A stretch of 12,567 nt of DNA from CAZMVY01 sp964569765 (GCA_964569765.1 CAZMVY010000140.1:1-12567), one strand, 5' to 3'; shown: positions 1 to 7,551, counted from the stretch's first letter. The notes: a model not told the origin generated them from the letters alone. A program made the numbers and translations.

Positions 1-1
1 G

Positions 2-21
2 CGCAGGCCCCCGGGCCTGCG
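2..21 (-). terminator. Hairpin just after the stop of the 649-aa secreted protein
   Basis: A GC-rich inverted repeat with an 8-bp perfect stem (CGCAGGCC pairing with GGCCTGCG, four-base loop) begins about 9 bases past the minus-strand stop codon. Its position fits an intrinsic terminator. The window ends before any U-tract could be seen, so factor-independent termination is not proven. Confidence 0.45.
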
Positions 22-29
22 GCCGGAGG

Positions 30-1979
30 TCACTTCAGGCCGCTTTCATCGGGCGGCGCGGGTTTCTTCTCGGGGGCTTCCTCTTTTTCCGGGATCTCGG
101 CCGGCTCGGTGGGCATGATCCTCTCCGCCGCCGCCGCGGCGGCCACGTCCTTGACGCTCTTGACGAGCTTCATCGGCACATAGATGTTGATCTGCTGCGA
201 GTCCTTCCCGACCGTGCCGACGACGACCAGCGGGGCGCCGATCTCGGGAATCTCGACGGGAATCGGCTTGTGTTTCTCTCCGGCGGCCATCGCCGCGTCG
301 TTGATCAGATTCAGCAATGTGTCCACGCACACGTACATCTCGAAGAATCGCTTGCCCTTGGGCAGGAATGGCGCGACGGCCTTGAGGCCGGGGTCGGCCG
401 CAAGCGGCGCCTCGCCGCCCTTCTTCACGATCGCCGCCACTTCTTCCACGCGTTTGGCCCCGCCGCCAAAAAGGATCGCCACGTGCTTCTCGTCAAGCGC
501 GGCCAGCCGCACGACTACGCCTTCCTTTCCGATGATCTTCTTGATCCCCGCAATGTCGTTTTCGTCGATCGCGCTGATCTTCGTGAGATCGAAGCAAAGC
601 TGGTCGACCGGGATGTCGCCGACTTTCTCCGCGTCCGCTTTGTACGTAACGGCGTCGAGGAACTTACGCGCATCCTGATCGGTCACCATAGCAAGGCCGG
701 CGGCAATCAACTTGCGAACCCCGTCGAGCCACTTCTTCGCGTCCTGCGACATGCGGCCGACGAAGGTCACACCGATCATTCCGTCATCGCCCTCAGGCAG
801 CCGCGAAACCGCCAGCGAGGCATCTCCACTCCCGACGCCGAGTTGCGCGAACTCACCAAGCAACTTCCTGAACTCGGCGAGTTTTTCGGGGTCGCAGGCG
901 CCCTTGACCGCCGGCCGGTCGAGCAGACCGTTGATGGCCGTCATGCCCTCCTTGACCTCCTCGGGCTTCGTCTCGGCCGTAGCGCCCAGCGCCAGGATGA
1001 ACTTCTCGGCGGGCAGGTTGATCAGCAGCGAGGCTTCACTGGCCCGCCGTGCCGCGATGCCCTTCGCGAGGTTCGTGTCGGGCTTGGCCTGCATGTAAAG
1101 ATCGAGGTCGAAGCCGGTCCGGGCCACGGAGAAACCGACCTGCAGGCTCGCCGCCTCATCGAGGAAGTTCTCGACTTTCGTAATGAGCGGCTGCACCTGG
1201 TTGGCAACAGTGGGATCGCTCATGGAGGCCATCAGCAGGATGCCCATCAGGCTGCTCTTGATCGTGTCCTTGATGACGGGGCCGGCACCGGCAATGTTGG
1301 CCCAGATGAAGAGATCGAGCTTCTTTTCAACCAGGGGAACGCGGTCGGGCGACAACGCGGTGCGAATGGAACCCTGGCCCTTCAGGTACGCGCGGAGGGC
1401 CGCTGGCTCCGGGGCCAGTACGGCGATTCTGCCCTTGGCGAGGCCGTAGCTGGGCTTGCCCATCAGCGAGATCTTCATCACGTCCTTCGGCAACTCGGCC
1501 GGTTTCGTCTCGGCACCGCCCTCCGGCTCCTTGGCGGCGGACGGTTGTTGGTCCGCAGGGGCCGTGGAGGTGGCGAACTGCTCCAGAAAGGCCTTCGAGT
1601 CCGTGCATGGCGCCAGCAGGACGACGCTCTTGAGGAGCCCTTCCGAGGAAAGCTCCTCCGTCTTGAGCAGGACGAGTGCAAGGGAGCCCTTGTCGTCGAG
1701 CCCCTCGCTCGCGCCGAGCATGCCCTTGAGCATCATCAGGGGGTCGCCGATCATCGTGCCGGGGCCGACGGGCAGGCCGAGTTCCTGGCCGATGGCGATG
1801 ATCTTCTCATCGAGGCCCTTGAGGTCCCGGACGACCACCGCCGCCCAGGCGTCGGCGGGAATGGCATCGAGGACGCTCTCCCGCGGAACCGCCGGGGCTT
1901 GGGCCGCCGCGAACGGCACCGAAGAGAGCAGCAGGCTTACAGCAAGAATCGCACACAAGCTTGTTCCGGAACGGCCCAT
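30..1979 (-). CDS. Secreted protein of unknown function, 649 aa
   Basis: I do not recognise a named function. The start chosen is the ATG at 1979, because it is preceded by TTAGGAG about 7 bases upstream and lies about 33 bases below a strong promoter; the open frame continues upstream to 2186 but that part overlaps the promoter. Residues 1 to about 28 form a Sec signal peptide (short basic start, hydrophobic LAVSLLLSSVPF, then AAAQA), so the protein is exported. The mature part starts with ESVLDAIPADAWAAVVV, a style seen in planctomycete exported proteins annotated as hypothetical or DUF3352-like; that resemblance is from memory. It is a mixed alpha/beta protein with no visible catalytic motif. 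Residues 138-165 are a Pro/Ala/Glu linker and the C-terminus (about 625-645) is Pro/Glu/Lys-rich. There is no second membrane segment or clear anchor. It is transcribed alone from its own promoter. Confidence 0.85.
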   Translation of the reverse strand: MGRSGTSLCAILAVSLLLSSVPFAAAQAPAVPRESVLDAIPADAWAAVVVRDLKGLDEKIIAIGQELGLPVGPGTMIGDPLMMLKGMLGASEGLDDKGSLALVLLKTEELSSEGLLKSVVLLAPCTDSKAFLEQFATSTAPADQQPSAAKEPEGGAETKPAELPKDVMKISLMGKPSYGLAKGRIAVLAPEPAALRAYLKGQGSIRTALSPDRVPLVEKKLDLFIWANIAGAGPVIKDTIKSSLMGILLMASMSDPTVANQVQPLITKVENFLDEAASLQVGFSVARTGFDLDLYMQAKPDTNLAKGIAARRASEASLLINLPAEKFILALGATAETKPEEVKEGMTAINGLLDRPAVKGACDPEKLAEFRKLLGEFAQLGVGSGDASLAVSRLPEGDDGMIGVTFVGRMSQDAKKWLDGVRKLIAAGLAMVTDQDARKFLDAVTYKADAEKVGDIPVDQLCFDLTKISAIDENDIAGIKKIIGKEGVVVRLAALDEKHVAILFGGGAKRVEEVAAIVKKGGEAPLAADPGLKAVAPFLPKGKRFFEMYVCVDTLLNLINDAAMAAGEKHKPIPVEIPEIGAPLVVVGTVGKDSQQINIYVPMKLVKSVKDVAAAAAAERIMPTEPAEIPEKEEAPEKKPAPPDESGLK

Positions 1980-2018
1980 TGGGTTTCTCCTAATTGGTGG
2001 ATTCCCGAGAAAAAAAGG

Positions 2019-2047
2019 CGTATACCAGCGCCTCCGATTCGCGTCAA
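2019..2047 (-). promoter_or_regulatory. Sigma-70-type promoter of the 649-aa secreted protein gene
   Basis: On the minus strand, -35 TTGACG (2047-2042) is followed by exactly 17 bases and then -10 TATACG (2024-2019). The predicted transcript would start near 2012 and give a leader of roughly 33 bases containing the AGGAG ribosome binding site before the ATG at 1979. Spacing and both hexamers are close to the housekeeping consensus. Confidence 0.75.
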
Positions 2048-2214
2048 GGCTCGCGCCGGCCTTTCCGCATCGTGGAGTGTAGCCTTGCCGCCGCGCGTTC
2101 GCCAGACGCATCTTTTCGGCCGGCGCACAACCCGCACCACATCTTCCGACACCGGCGGGGCTGCGAAAGTTTCGCCGGAGAGCCATCTGGCAAAACTTGC
2201 GAGGACAAGAAGAC

Positions 2215-2234
2215 GGGCAGCGAAGGCGCCGCCC
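2215..2234 (-). terminator. Possible terminator of the subtilase gene
   Basis: Immediately past the TAG stop of the protease gene the minus strand folds into an 8-bp stem (GGGCGGCG with CGCTGCCC, one G-U pair, loop CCTT) followed by the mildly U-rich GTCTTCTTGTCC. Placement is right for a terminator, but the U-tract is weak. Confidence 0.45.
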
Positions 2235-4907
2235 CTACTTCACGAGACGCCGCAATAGCGGGCGGGGAGAAGCGGAGGAATCGGCCCCGGCGCTCTGGAG
2301 AACCTGTAAGGCGATGACGAAGTCGGCGCCCGTGAGGGCCTCCCCGGCGCTGAGCTCAATGACGGCCGGCTCGATGGTGGAGGGCAGCGCACCGCACAAG
2401 TCGCCCATTTCGCAGACCAGGCCGTTGCGGTCCCGATCCGTGCCGGCGTAAATCGCGTACCGCCCGGGCGGCAGGTCGCGAACGAGATAGGCGAAGCCCA
2501 TCGTGGCGTCGGTTTCGGCCTCGCCGATCGTCTCGAGCGTGACCGGATCCACAACGAGGACGTAGATCGGTTCGTCGGTCGTACCGTTGCCCCCGACGGC
2601 CATCCGCACCTCCACACTCTGCGAGGCGAGGGAATCCGCATCGAGCGTGACCCGTCCGCGATAGGTTCCCGGCGGAAGGTTGGCGCGGTTGACCGACACG
2701 ACGAGCTGCGTCGCGTTCGCGTTGCCGCTGCGGCCCTCCACGTTGGCGGCGAGCCACCCCTCGCCAACCAGCGTCTCCGCGACGACGTTCGTGATCGTCA
2801 GCATGCCGCCGCCCGTATTGCTGATCGCAACACGGAGCGTGGTGTCCGTTGTGCCGAAATCGAGGGAGCCTGTGCTGAGCGTCAGCCGCGGGTTGAGCAT
2901 GGCGGCACCGCCGGCGCGGCGGCGCGCCTCCTGCACGGCGGCGGCGGCATCCACAAGCCCGTACCCGTAGAGGTCGTCGCGTCCCGGGTTGCCGAGGTCG
3001 CGTGCGGTGCTTTGAAGAATGTCGCGGACATCCGCGGCGGTGAGGGCCGGATTGGCAGCAAAAAGCAGCGCGGCGACGCCGGCGACGTGCGGGGCGGCCA
3101 TGCTGGTGCCGTTCTCGAAGCGATACTGGTACCGGATCTGCCGGTCGGCGTCGGAGGCGGCCGTGCTGAGCACGCCGTCGGCCCAGCCGTCGCCGTTGAC
3201 ATCGCTGCCGAGGTTGCCGCCGGGCGCGACGAGGCTGACCCACGGGCCGTAGTTGGAGTACGGCGCCCGCTGCATCGCCAGATCCACTGCGCCGACGGAA
3301 ACGGCTTCGCTGAAAGCGCCCGGATACGAGGGAAGCGAAGAGTTCTCATTGCCCGCGGCCGCTACGACAAGGCAGCTCGCGGAGGCGGCCTGGATCGCGG
3401 CGTGGATCGCATCCGAACCGGGAACGCCCGCACCCCCGCTGAGGCTCAGGTTAATGACGTTGGCCTTGCGCGTCGGCAGACGCCCGGAGATATTGGCCAG
3501 GCCCGCGGCGTACCGGATGGCCTCGCTCACATCGAAGTCGCTCCCGCCGCCGACGCCGACGGCGCGGAGCGGCATCACCTTGCCGAGCCAGGTGACACCG
3601 GCGACGCCGATGCCGTTGTTCGTGCGGGCGGCGATCGTGCCGGCCACGTGGGTACCGTGAAAACTGCTCTGGCCGGGGCCGCCGAAGAGGTCGCCGGGAT
3701 CATCCGGGTCGGCGTCACGCCCGTCGCCATCGCGGGCGCTGGCCGGATCGGCGATGAAGTCATACCCGTCGGTGGTCAGGCGGCCGGCCAGGTCCGGGTG
3801 GCGCGAAACGATGCCGGTGTCGATCACGGCCACGACGACGTCATCACCGCCGGTGGTGATATCCCATGCCTGGGGAAGGTTGATCAGCGGGTAGTGCCAC
3901 TGGAGGCCGTAATGCTCGTCGTTGGGGACGACGGCGATGTGGCGGATGTAGTTCGGCGAGGCGGTGAGGACGCCGGGCTGGGCGGCAAGGCAATTGGCGG
4001 CCGAGCAGGTGAGGGCCGCGCGCTGTTTCGGGGCGAGAAGCTTGTTCGGCGTTTGCCGGGCGCGGCACAGGCCCGAAGGCGAGGCTTCGATCAGCATCAG
4101 CCCCGAAGCCGCCAGAGCACGGGCGCGGGTCGCCTCGTCGGCGGCGGGGTCGAAGGTGACAAGCACCTCGTCGGGGACCAGGCGGCCGGCTACGTCGTCG
4201 AATGAGCCGACCGACGCAGGCGGCGGAGGGCCTTTCGCCGTGGCGGCACGGGCGGCGGGCTGCGTACTGGGCGAGGCCGCCGGCGTGAAGGCAACCTCAA
4301 GCTGATACGCCCCCGAACCGCGGTAGGGAATGACGACGAGCACGAAAGGACCTTCGATGTCGAACGAGCCGATTTCGGGCGCTTCGGAGGAGTCGAAGCA
4401 CTGAGCAAAAGTGGGCGGGCCGGCGCTGCCGGGATAGCAGTCGAGATGGGTAAAGTCGTACACACCGATGTCGAAATCGTTTCGCCGTGCAACGCCCTGG
4501 GTGGCGTAACTCAGGCTCAGCGAAGCGCCGACGCGTCCGGAGGCGCTGAACTGGTAGGCGTCGAAGGTGTCGTCCCGAACGGAAGTGTTCCCGAAGATGA
4601 TGTACTTGTCCCCCGGGGCAGCGGTGGCGATGAACTGTGCCTGCTCAATGGTGTTATTGGGCTCGCGTTCATAGACGGCGACCTGCCCGGCGGCCTGCTG
4701 GACGGTGATCGTACCCGCGACGGAGGCGACCGCAGGCGGGGCAGCGGGCGATGACGGGCCGGTGGGCGTGTTGTCGGCCGGCGGCGAGGACGACGGCTCC
4801 GGGGGTCCGAAGCACGCGCCGATGACAGCGAGGCATACCGCGCCGACGATAAGCCACGCAGCAGCGCGGCCCCCGATTCCGCCTGCAGGATTAGGCCCGC
4901 CCTCCAT
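2235..4907 (-). CDS. Subtilisin-like (S8) serine protease, predicted lipoprotein with PPC domain, 890 aa
   Basis: Secreted subtilase. The ATG at 4907 has GGAGG about 5 bases upstream. Residues 14-32 form a hydrophobic signal ending in the lipobox-like IGAC, so Cys32 is the likely lipidated residue. A Ser/Pro/Thr linker (about 35-62) follows. Residues about 78-207 resemble a bacterial pre-peptidase C-terminal (PPC) domain, beginning with EREPNNTIEQAQ, here placed before the protease. Residues about 240-325 look like an inhibitor-type propeptide (VPDEVLVTFDP). The catalytic domain, about 335-660, has all the S8 landmarks: Asp363 in VIDTG, His417 in HGTHVAG, oxyanion Asn520 in AAAGNEN, and Ser602 in GTSMAAPH. 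An Ig-like beta domain (about 672-773, LDFGTTDTTLRVAISNTGGG) follows, then a carboxypeptidase-regulatory-like beta domain (about 778-868). Family and activity are secure; the substrate is unknown. It is transcribed divergently from the sulfatase gene. Confidence 0.95.
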   Translation of the reverse strand: MEGGPNPAGGIGGRAAAWLIVGAVCLAVIGACFGPPEPSSSPPADNTPTGPSSPAAPPAVASVAGTITVQQAAGQVAVYEREPNNTIEQAQFIATAAPGDKYIIFGNTSVRDDTFDAYQFSASGRVGASLSLSYATQGVARRNDFDIGVYDFTHLDCYPGSAGPPTFAQCFDSSEAPEIGSFDIEGPFVLVVIPYRGSGAYQLEVAFTPAASPSTQPAARAATAKGPPPPASVGSFDDVAGRLVPDEVLVTFDPAADEATRARALAASGLMLIEASPSGLCRARQTPNKLLAPKQRAALTCSAANCLAAQPGVLTASPNYIRHIAVVPNDEHYGLQWHYPLINLPQAWDITTGGDDVVVAVIDTGIVSRHPDLAGRLTTDGYDFIADPASARDGDGRDADPDDPGDLFGGPGQSSFHGTHVAGTIAARTNNGIGVAGVTWLGKVMPLRAVGVGGGSDFDVSEAIRYAAGLANISGRLPTRKANVINLSLSGGAGVPGSDAIHAAIQAASASCLVVAAAGNENSSLPSYPGAFSEAVSVGAVDLAMQRAPYSNYGPWVSLVAPGGNLGSDVNGDGWADGVLSTAASDADRQIRYQYRFENGTSMAAPHVAGVAALLFAANPALTAADVRDILQSTARDLGNPGRDDLYGYGLVDAAAAVQEARRRAGGAAMLNPRLTLSTGSLDFGTTDTTLRVAISNTGGGMLTITNVVAETLVGEGWLAANVEGRSGNANATQLVVSVNRANLPPGTYRGRVTLDADSLASQSVEVRMAVGGNGTTDEPIYVLVVDPVTLETIGEAETDATMGFAYLVRDLPPGRYAIYAGTDRDRNGLVCEMGDLCGALPSTIEPAVIELSAGEALTGADFVIALQVLQSAGADSSASPRPLLRRLVK

Positions 4908-5169
4908 GACGCCCTCCGCGCACAGCCGGCCGGCCGAAAACCGCGCTATAACAAGCCCTCATGGCAAGATGCTCGTTCGAGAACCCACCTCCGCTGATCT
5001 CATTGTATCCAACGACGCCACGGAGGCCAGCGCCGCATGTTCCGTTCCAGCCGCGAGGAAAACAATAGAACCGTTCCGCGGTGTTTCGCCGTGTTGTCCG
5101 GTTCCCGCCGGGGTGGCGCCGGCGTCTTCATGTTGACGCGCCCGCACCACCGGGCCACGATATCGTGCC
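4908..5169. promoter_or_regulatory. Divergent intergenic region between the protease and sulfatase genes
   Basis: These 262 bases should carry the promoters of both flanking genes, but no strong pair of hexamers stands out. For the protease the best -10 candidates on the minus strand are TACAAT (5007-5002) and TATAGC (4950-4945), each without a good -35. For the sulfatase, TTGACG lies at 5133-5138, but the best downstream -10 matches, around GATATC at 5159-5164, are poorly spaced. No convincing small gene is present. Confidence 0.35.
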
Positions 5170-7032
5170 ATGAGACTCCTCACCCGCATCGTAACGGTGG
5201 CCCTCGCCGGTCTCTTCTGTCTCTGCCCTGCCGCCAAGGCTTCGGCAAGCCGCCGTGGCCCTGAAAAACCCAACATCCTGCTCCTCGTCGGCGACGATCA
5301 CGCCTGGGAAGTGACCGGCTGCTACGGCAACAAGCTCGCCAAGACGCCCAATATCGACCGCCTTGCGGCGGCCGGAATGCGCTTCGACCGGGCCTATTGC
5401 AACAGCCCGATGTGCACGCCGTCGCGACAGTCGTTCCTCTGCGGGCGATATCCGCGGGCCACCGGCGTGATGGGCCTCGCCGACGTGCTCGGTCCCGACG
5501 AACCGACGCTCGCAGAGCACCGCCGCCACCTCGGCGAAGCCGAAGTCCTTCACGAAGGCGGCGAAGGCGTCGCGGAAGGCCCCGAACCGCGCCTGCGAGA
5601 AGTCGACCAGCTCGATCTTGTTGACCGCGACCTGGGCGTTCTGCGCCGCCGCCGCGATCTCCGCGAGGCGGAGCTCGACCTGGGCCTGCACGGCCGGGTC
5701 CACCCTGCCCGTAATGGCGCTCCGGATGTCCCGGGCGAGCTGCCCGNNNNNNNNNNGGCCACCGGCGGGACGGGCCTCGCCGACGTGCTCGGTCCCGACG
5801 ACCCGACGCGCGCCGAGCACCTCCGCCACCTCGGCTACCGCACGGCGGCCTTCGGAAAGATGCACTTCAACTCGGCACTCCCGCACGGTTTCGAGGTCGC
5901 CGTCACCGAGCGGGGAGCCTGGCAGGCATACGAGAGGCAGCACCCGCCCTCGCCCCTTCCCCCGGCGATCGAGGTACTCCCACCGTGGCGGCCCTTCAAG
6001 GATCCCGCAAGCATCTGGCTCAACGGTTTCCATCGCCCCTATCCGCGCCGCCAGGCCGATATGGAGAGCACTTTCTACGCGGACCGGGCCGTCGAGTTCA
6101 TCCGGGCCTATCGCGCGGAGCCCTTCTTTCTCGAGGTCGGTTTCCGCGAGCCGCATTCGCCCTTCTGGTTCCCGATCGAGTATCGCAATCTGTACGACCC
6201 GGCGAAGATGCCGGTGCCGGAGCCCGGCCCGGAAGACGCCAGCCAGATCCCGCGAATCTTCCGCGACCTGACCCGGGCGGACAAGCAGGGCATCATCGCG
6301 TCGGCCTACACGTCGACGTCGTTTCTCGACGCGAACGTCGGCCGCGTGATCGACGCGATCCACGAGGCCGGTCTGGCCGACCGTACGCTGATCATCTACC
6401 TGTCCGACAACGGCTACCACCTCGGGCAGCACGGGCGCTTCGAGAAGCACTCGTTCTTCGAGGGCGCTGTGCGATGCCCGCTGGTCATGGCGATGCCGGG
6501 GCGGATCCCCTCCGGATCGAGCACGCGTTCGCTCGTGGAGTTCGTCGATCTGTTTCCCACGATCCTCGATCTGGCGGCCCTGCCGCGGCCGGACGGAAAC
6601 ACCCTGCAGGGCCGGTCGTTCGCGAAGGTCTTCCAGGATCCGTCGGCGGAGGCCCGAGAAGATGTCCTGAGCGAGTATGCCCACAGCGAGGAGGGCATGA
6701 TCCGCACGCCGCGATGGAAGCTGATCTACCGCACGGGCAAGCGCGAGCGGGACGACGGCTACGAGGAAGTCGTACCGGTACGCGGGCGAACGGTGCGTCT
6801 CTACGATGTCGAAAACGACCCGCAGGAAATGACGAACCTGGCCGACCGGCCGGAGCACCGGGGTATGGTGCAGCGGCTTATCCGCCGGTTGCGCGATCGG
6901 CTGGTCGAGACCGAGCGGGATCCGAAGGCGGTGCCCGCGTTCACGACGCCGGAGGAGGCGATCGACTGGTGTCTGACGCGCCTGTCGGAGCGGACGGTGC
7001 CGGCCTCGCCCAGCCGCGGATCGCCGCGTTGA
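5170..7032 (+). CDS. Secreted type I (formylglycine) sulfatase, interrupted by an assembly-like chimera
   Basis: Hydrolyses sulfate esters, probably on polysaccharides or other organic sulfates, outside the cytoplasm. Residues 1-27 form a signal peptide (LLTRIVTVALAGLFCLCPAA). Sulfatase landmarks: metal-binding Asp42-Asp43 in LLLVGDDHAW, and the modification signature CTPSR at 82-86, in which Cys82 would become formylglycine. After the disturbed part come GKMHF (Lys230, His232), EPHSPFWFP (His329) and metal-binding Asp413-Asn414 in LSDNGYHLGQHG. The frame as read is 620 aa, but residues 97-196 (5458-5757) hold a duplicated segment, antisense foreign sequence and Ns. Excising 300 bp gives ATGGTGLADVLGP joining GRYPR, and a 520-aa protein of normal family length. 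The ATG at 5170 has no clear Shine-Dalgarno and was chosen because it opens a good signal peptide. Family certain; substrate not. Confidence 0.93.
   Translation: MRLLTRIVTVALAGLFCLCPAAKASASRRGPEKPNILLLVGDDHAWEVTGCYGNKLAKTPNIDRLAAAGMRFDRAYCNSPMCTPSRQSFLCGRYPRATGVMGLADVLGPDEPTLAEHRRHLGEAEVLHEGGEGVAEGPEPRLREVDQLDLVDRDLGVLRRRRDLREAELDLGLHGRVHPARNGAPDVPGELPXXXXATGGTGLADVLGPDDPTRAEHLRHLGYRTAAFGKMHFNSALPHGFEVAVTERGAWQAYERQHPPSPLPPAIEVLPPWRPFKDPASIWLNGFHRPYPRRQADMESTFYADRAVEFIRAYRAEPFFLEVGFREPHSPFWFPIEYRNLYDPAKMPVPEPGPEDASQIPRIFRDLTRADKQGIIASAYTSTSFLDANVGRVIDAIHEAGLADRTLIIYLSDNGYHLGQHGRFEKHSFFEGAVRCPLVMAMPGRIPSGSSTRSLVEFVDLFPTILDLAALPRPDGNTLQGRSFAKVFQDPSAEAREDVLSEYAHSEEGMIRTPRWKLIYRTGKRERDDGYEEVVPVRGRTVRLYDVENDPQEMTNLADRPEHRGMVQRLIRRLRDRLVETERDPKAVPAFTTPEEAIDWCLTRLSERTVPASPSRGSPR
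5457..5535 (+). repeat. Imperfect 79-bp direct repeat, left copy
   Basis: This segment matches 5757-5835 at a fixed offset of 300 bases with 6 mismatches in 79 (5468, 5471, 5502, 5510, 5514, 5522). Both copies encode the same part of the sulfatase (ATGVMGLADVLGPDEPTLAEH against ATGGTGLADVLGPDDPTRAEH). Only the right copy leads into the normal continuation HLGYRTAAFGKMHF. Confidence 0.9.
5536..5746 (-). other. Foreign coding fragment in antisense orientation inside the sulfatase
   Basis: Read on the minus strand, this stretch is an open frame whose codons end in G or C in all but one case (an ATT), more extreme than the flanking genes. It encodes an amphipathic, helix-rich peptide that includes ARDIRSAITGRVDPAVQAQV and NKIELVDFSQARFGAFRDAF. 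It matches no part of a sulfatase. It abuts the Ns on one side and joins the sulfatase on the other through GC-rich microhomology (CCGCCACCTCGGC, 5523-5535). I interpret it as a piece of another gene, probably from another genome, joined during assembly. Its family is not recognised. Confidence 0.7.
5747..5756. other. Assembly gap of 10 Ns
   Basis: Ten undetermined bases mark a scaffold join inside the sulfatase frame. The true gap length may differ from 10, so the apparent reading-frame continuity across it is not meaningful by itself. Confidence 0.99.
5757..5835 (+). repeat. Imperfect 79-bp direct repeat, right copy
   Basis: Right partner of 5457-5535. It starts directly after the Ns and continues into the normal sulfatase sequence, so this copy is probably the genuine one for the downstream contig. 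The 6 differences may be strain variation between two contigs or errors at a low-coverage contig end. Confidence 0.9.
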
Positions 7033-7057
7033 CGCGGGCGGAAGGAAGAGCTATACT
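7029..7057 (+). promoter_or_regulatory. Strong sigma-70-type promoter for the structured leader and tRNA-Glu
   Basis: TTGACG (7029-7034) is followed by exactly 17 bases and TATACT (7052-7057). The -35 box overlaps the sulfatase TGA stop (7030-7032). Transcription would start near 7064, about 138 bases before the tRNA. No better promoter is visible closer to the tRNA, so this is its likely promoter. The architecture matches the promoter at 2019-2047. Confidence 0.75.
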
Positions 7058-7069
7058 GCCCTGCGGGTA

Positions 7070-7161
7070 ACGGCCGATTCGCCTTCGTGACGGATCGGCC
7101 GTAAGCGTCAGGAAGCGAATAGCCGGGAGCGTCCCGGCGGCCCCGCCGGAAATTTGCTTCC
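7070..7161 (+). ncRNA. Candidate structured leader or small RNA upstream of tRNA-Glu
   Basis: Between the promoter and the tRNA the transcript can form two strong elements. The first is a 9-bp perfect stem, ACGGCCGAT (7070-7078) with ATCGGCCGT (7094-7102), extendable by two pairs. The second is a 10-bp stem, GGAAGCGAAT (7111-7120) with ATTTGCTTCC (7152-7161, one G-U), enclosing a 7-bp perfect hairpin, GCCGGGA (7122-7128) with TCCCGGC (7132-7138). There is no coding potential of note. It could be a processed 5' leader of the tRNA precursor, a stable small RNA, or in part a terminator for the sulfatase mRNA. No known RNA family is recognised. Confidence 0.45.
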
Positions 7162-7201
7162 GCTCGCGGGTCGTTTCGCTGTTGTTCGCGGTTTCCGTAC
7201 C

Positions 7202-7274
<73 letters not shown>

Positions 7275-7397
7275 GTTCCAAAGCGGCGTTCGGTTGCCAT
7301 TCGACCAAGCGCATCCCCGGGCAAGCCCGTCGCGCCGGAGCACGCGCCGGGAGCCCTGCAGAGCGTGCGCTCGCGCAGCGACGAACCAAGCCAAATA

Positions 7398-7414
7398 GGG
7401 CGCGCCCCGCGCCC
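7398..7414 (+). terminator. Possible terminator downstream of tRNA-Glu
   Basis: GGGCGCG (7398-7404) and CGCGCCC (7408-7414) form a perfect 7-bp stem with a three-base loop, followed by CTTTGCC. It lies about 120 bases past the tRNA and is the best candidate for its transcript end, though the U-tract is short. Confidence 0.4.
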
Positions 7415-7474
7415 CTTTGCCATTTCGTCGCCTCGCACCACGACGAGCAGAACGGCATGTAACAGCGTGCCCTG

Positions 7475-7496
7475 CCCGGCCGTCGCCACGGCCGGG
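7475..7496. repeat. Perfect 9-bp inverted repeat
   Basis: CCCGGCCGT and ACGGCCGGG are separated by CGCC. There is no U-tract on either strand. It could be RNA structure, a protein-binding palindrome or a dispersed palindromic element. Confidence 0.6.
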
Positions 7497-7525
7497 GGAC
7501 TCAATCGGCAAGCATCCGTCCCCCG

Positions 7526-7551
7526 CCCGACGGGGATGTGGCACCGTCGGG
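7526..7551. repeat. Perfect 8-bp inverted repeat
   Basis: CCCGACGG (7526-7533) and CCGTCGGG (7544-7551) flank a 10-base loop. It lies 30 bases after the preceding palindrome, so the two may be parts of one structured element. Confidence 0.6.

Noticed and set aside
270..2258. Long plus-strand open frame (662 codons) across the 649-aa secreted protein gene
   Set aside because: It is antisense to a gene with signal peptide, ribosome binding site and promoter. Its translation is rich in Arg, His and Gly with no domain, typical of a high-GC shadow.
3012..4205. Plus-strand open frame of 397 codons inside the subtilase gene
   Set aside because: The opposite strand encodes all S8 catalytic motifs. 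This frame has no motif and no ribosome binding site.
5457..5835. Insertion sequence or transposon with target-site duplication
   Set aside because: The flanking repeat is 79 bp with mismatches, there is no terminal inverted repeat or transposase, and Ns sit at one junction. An assembly join explains it better.
5128..6858. Minus-strand open frame of 576 codons across the sulfatase
   Set aside because: Only the 5536-5746 part looks like real coding sequence, and that is the foreign fragment. The rest is a shadow of a clear sulfatase.
7104..7126. Resemblance of GTCAGGAAGCGAATAGCC to the conserved SRP RNA (4.5S) loop
   Set aside because: The characteristic GGAA tetraloop flanked by a short stem and paired internal loops is absent. 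The GGAAGC here pairs with the distant GCTTCC instead.
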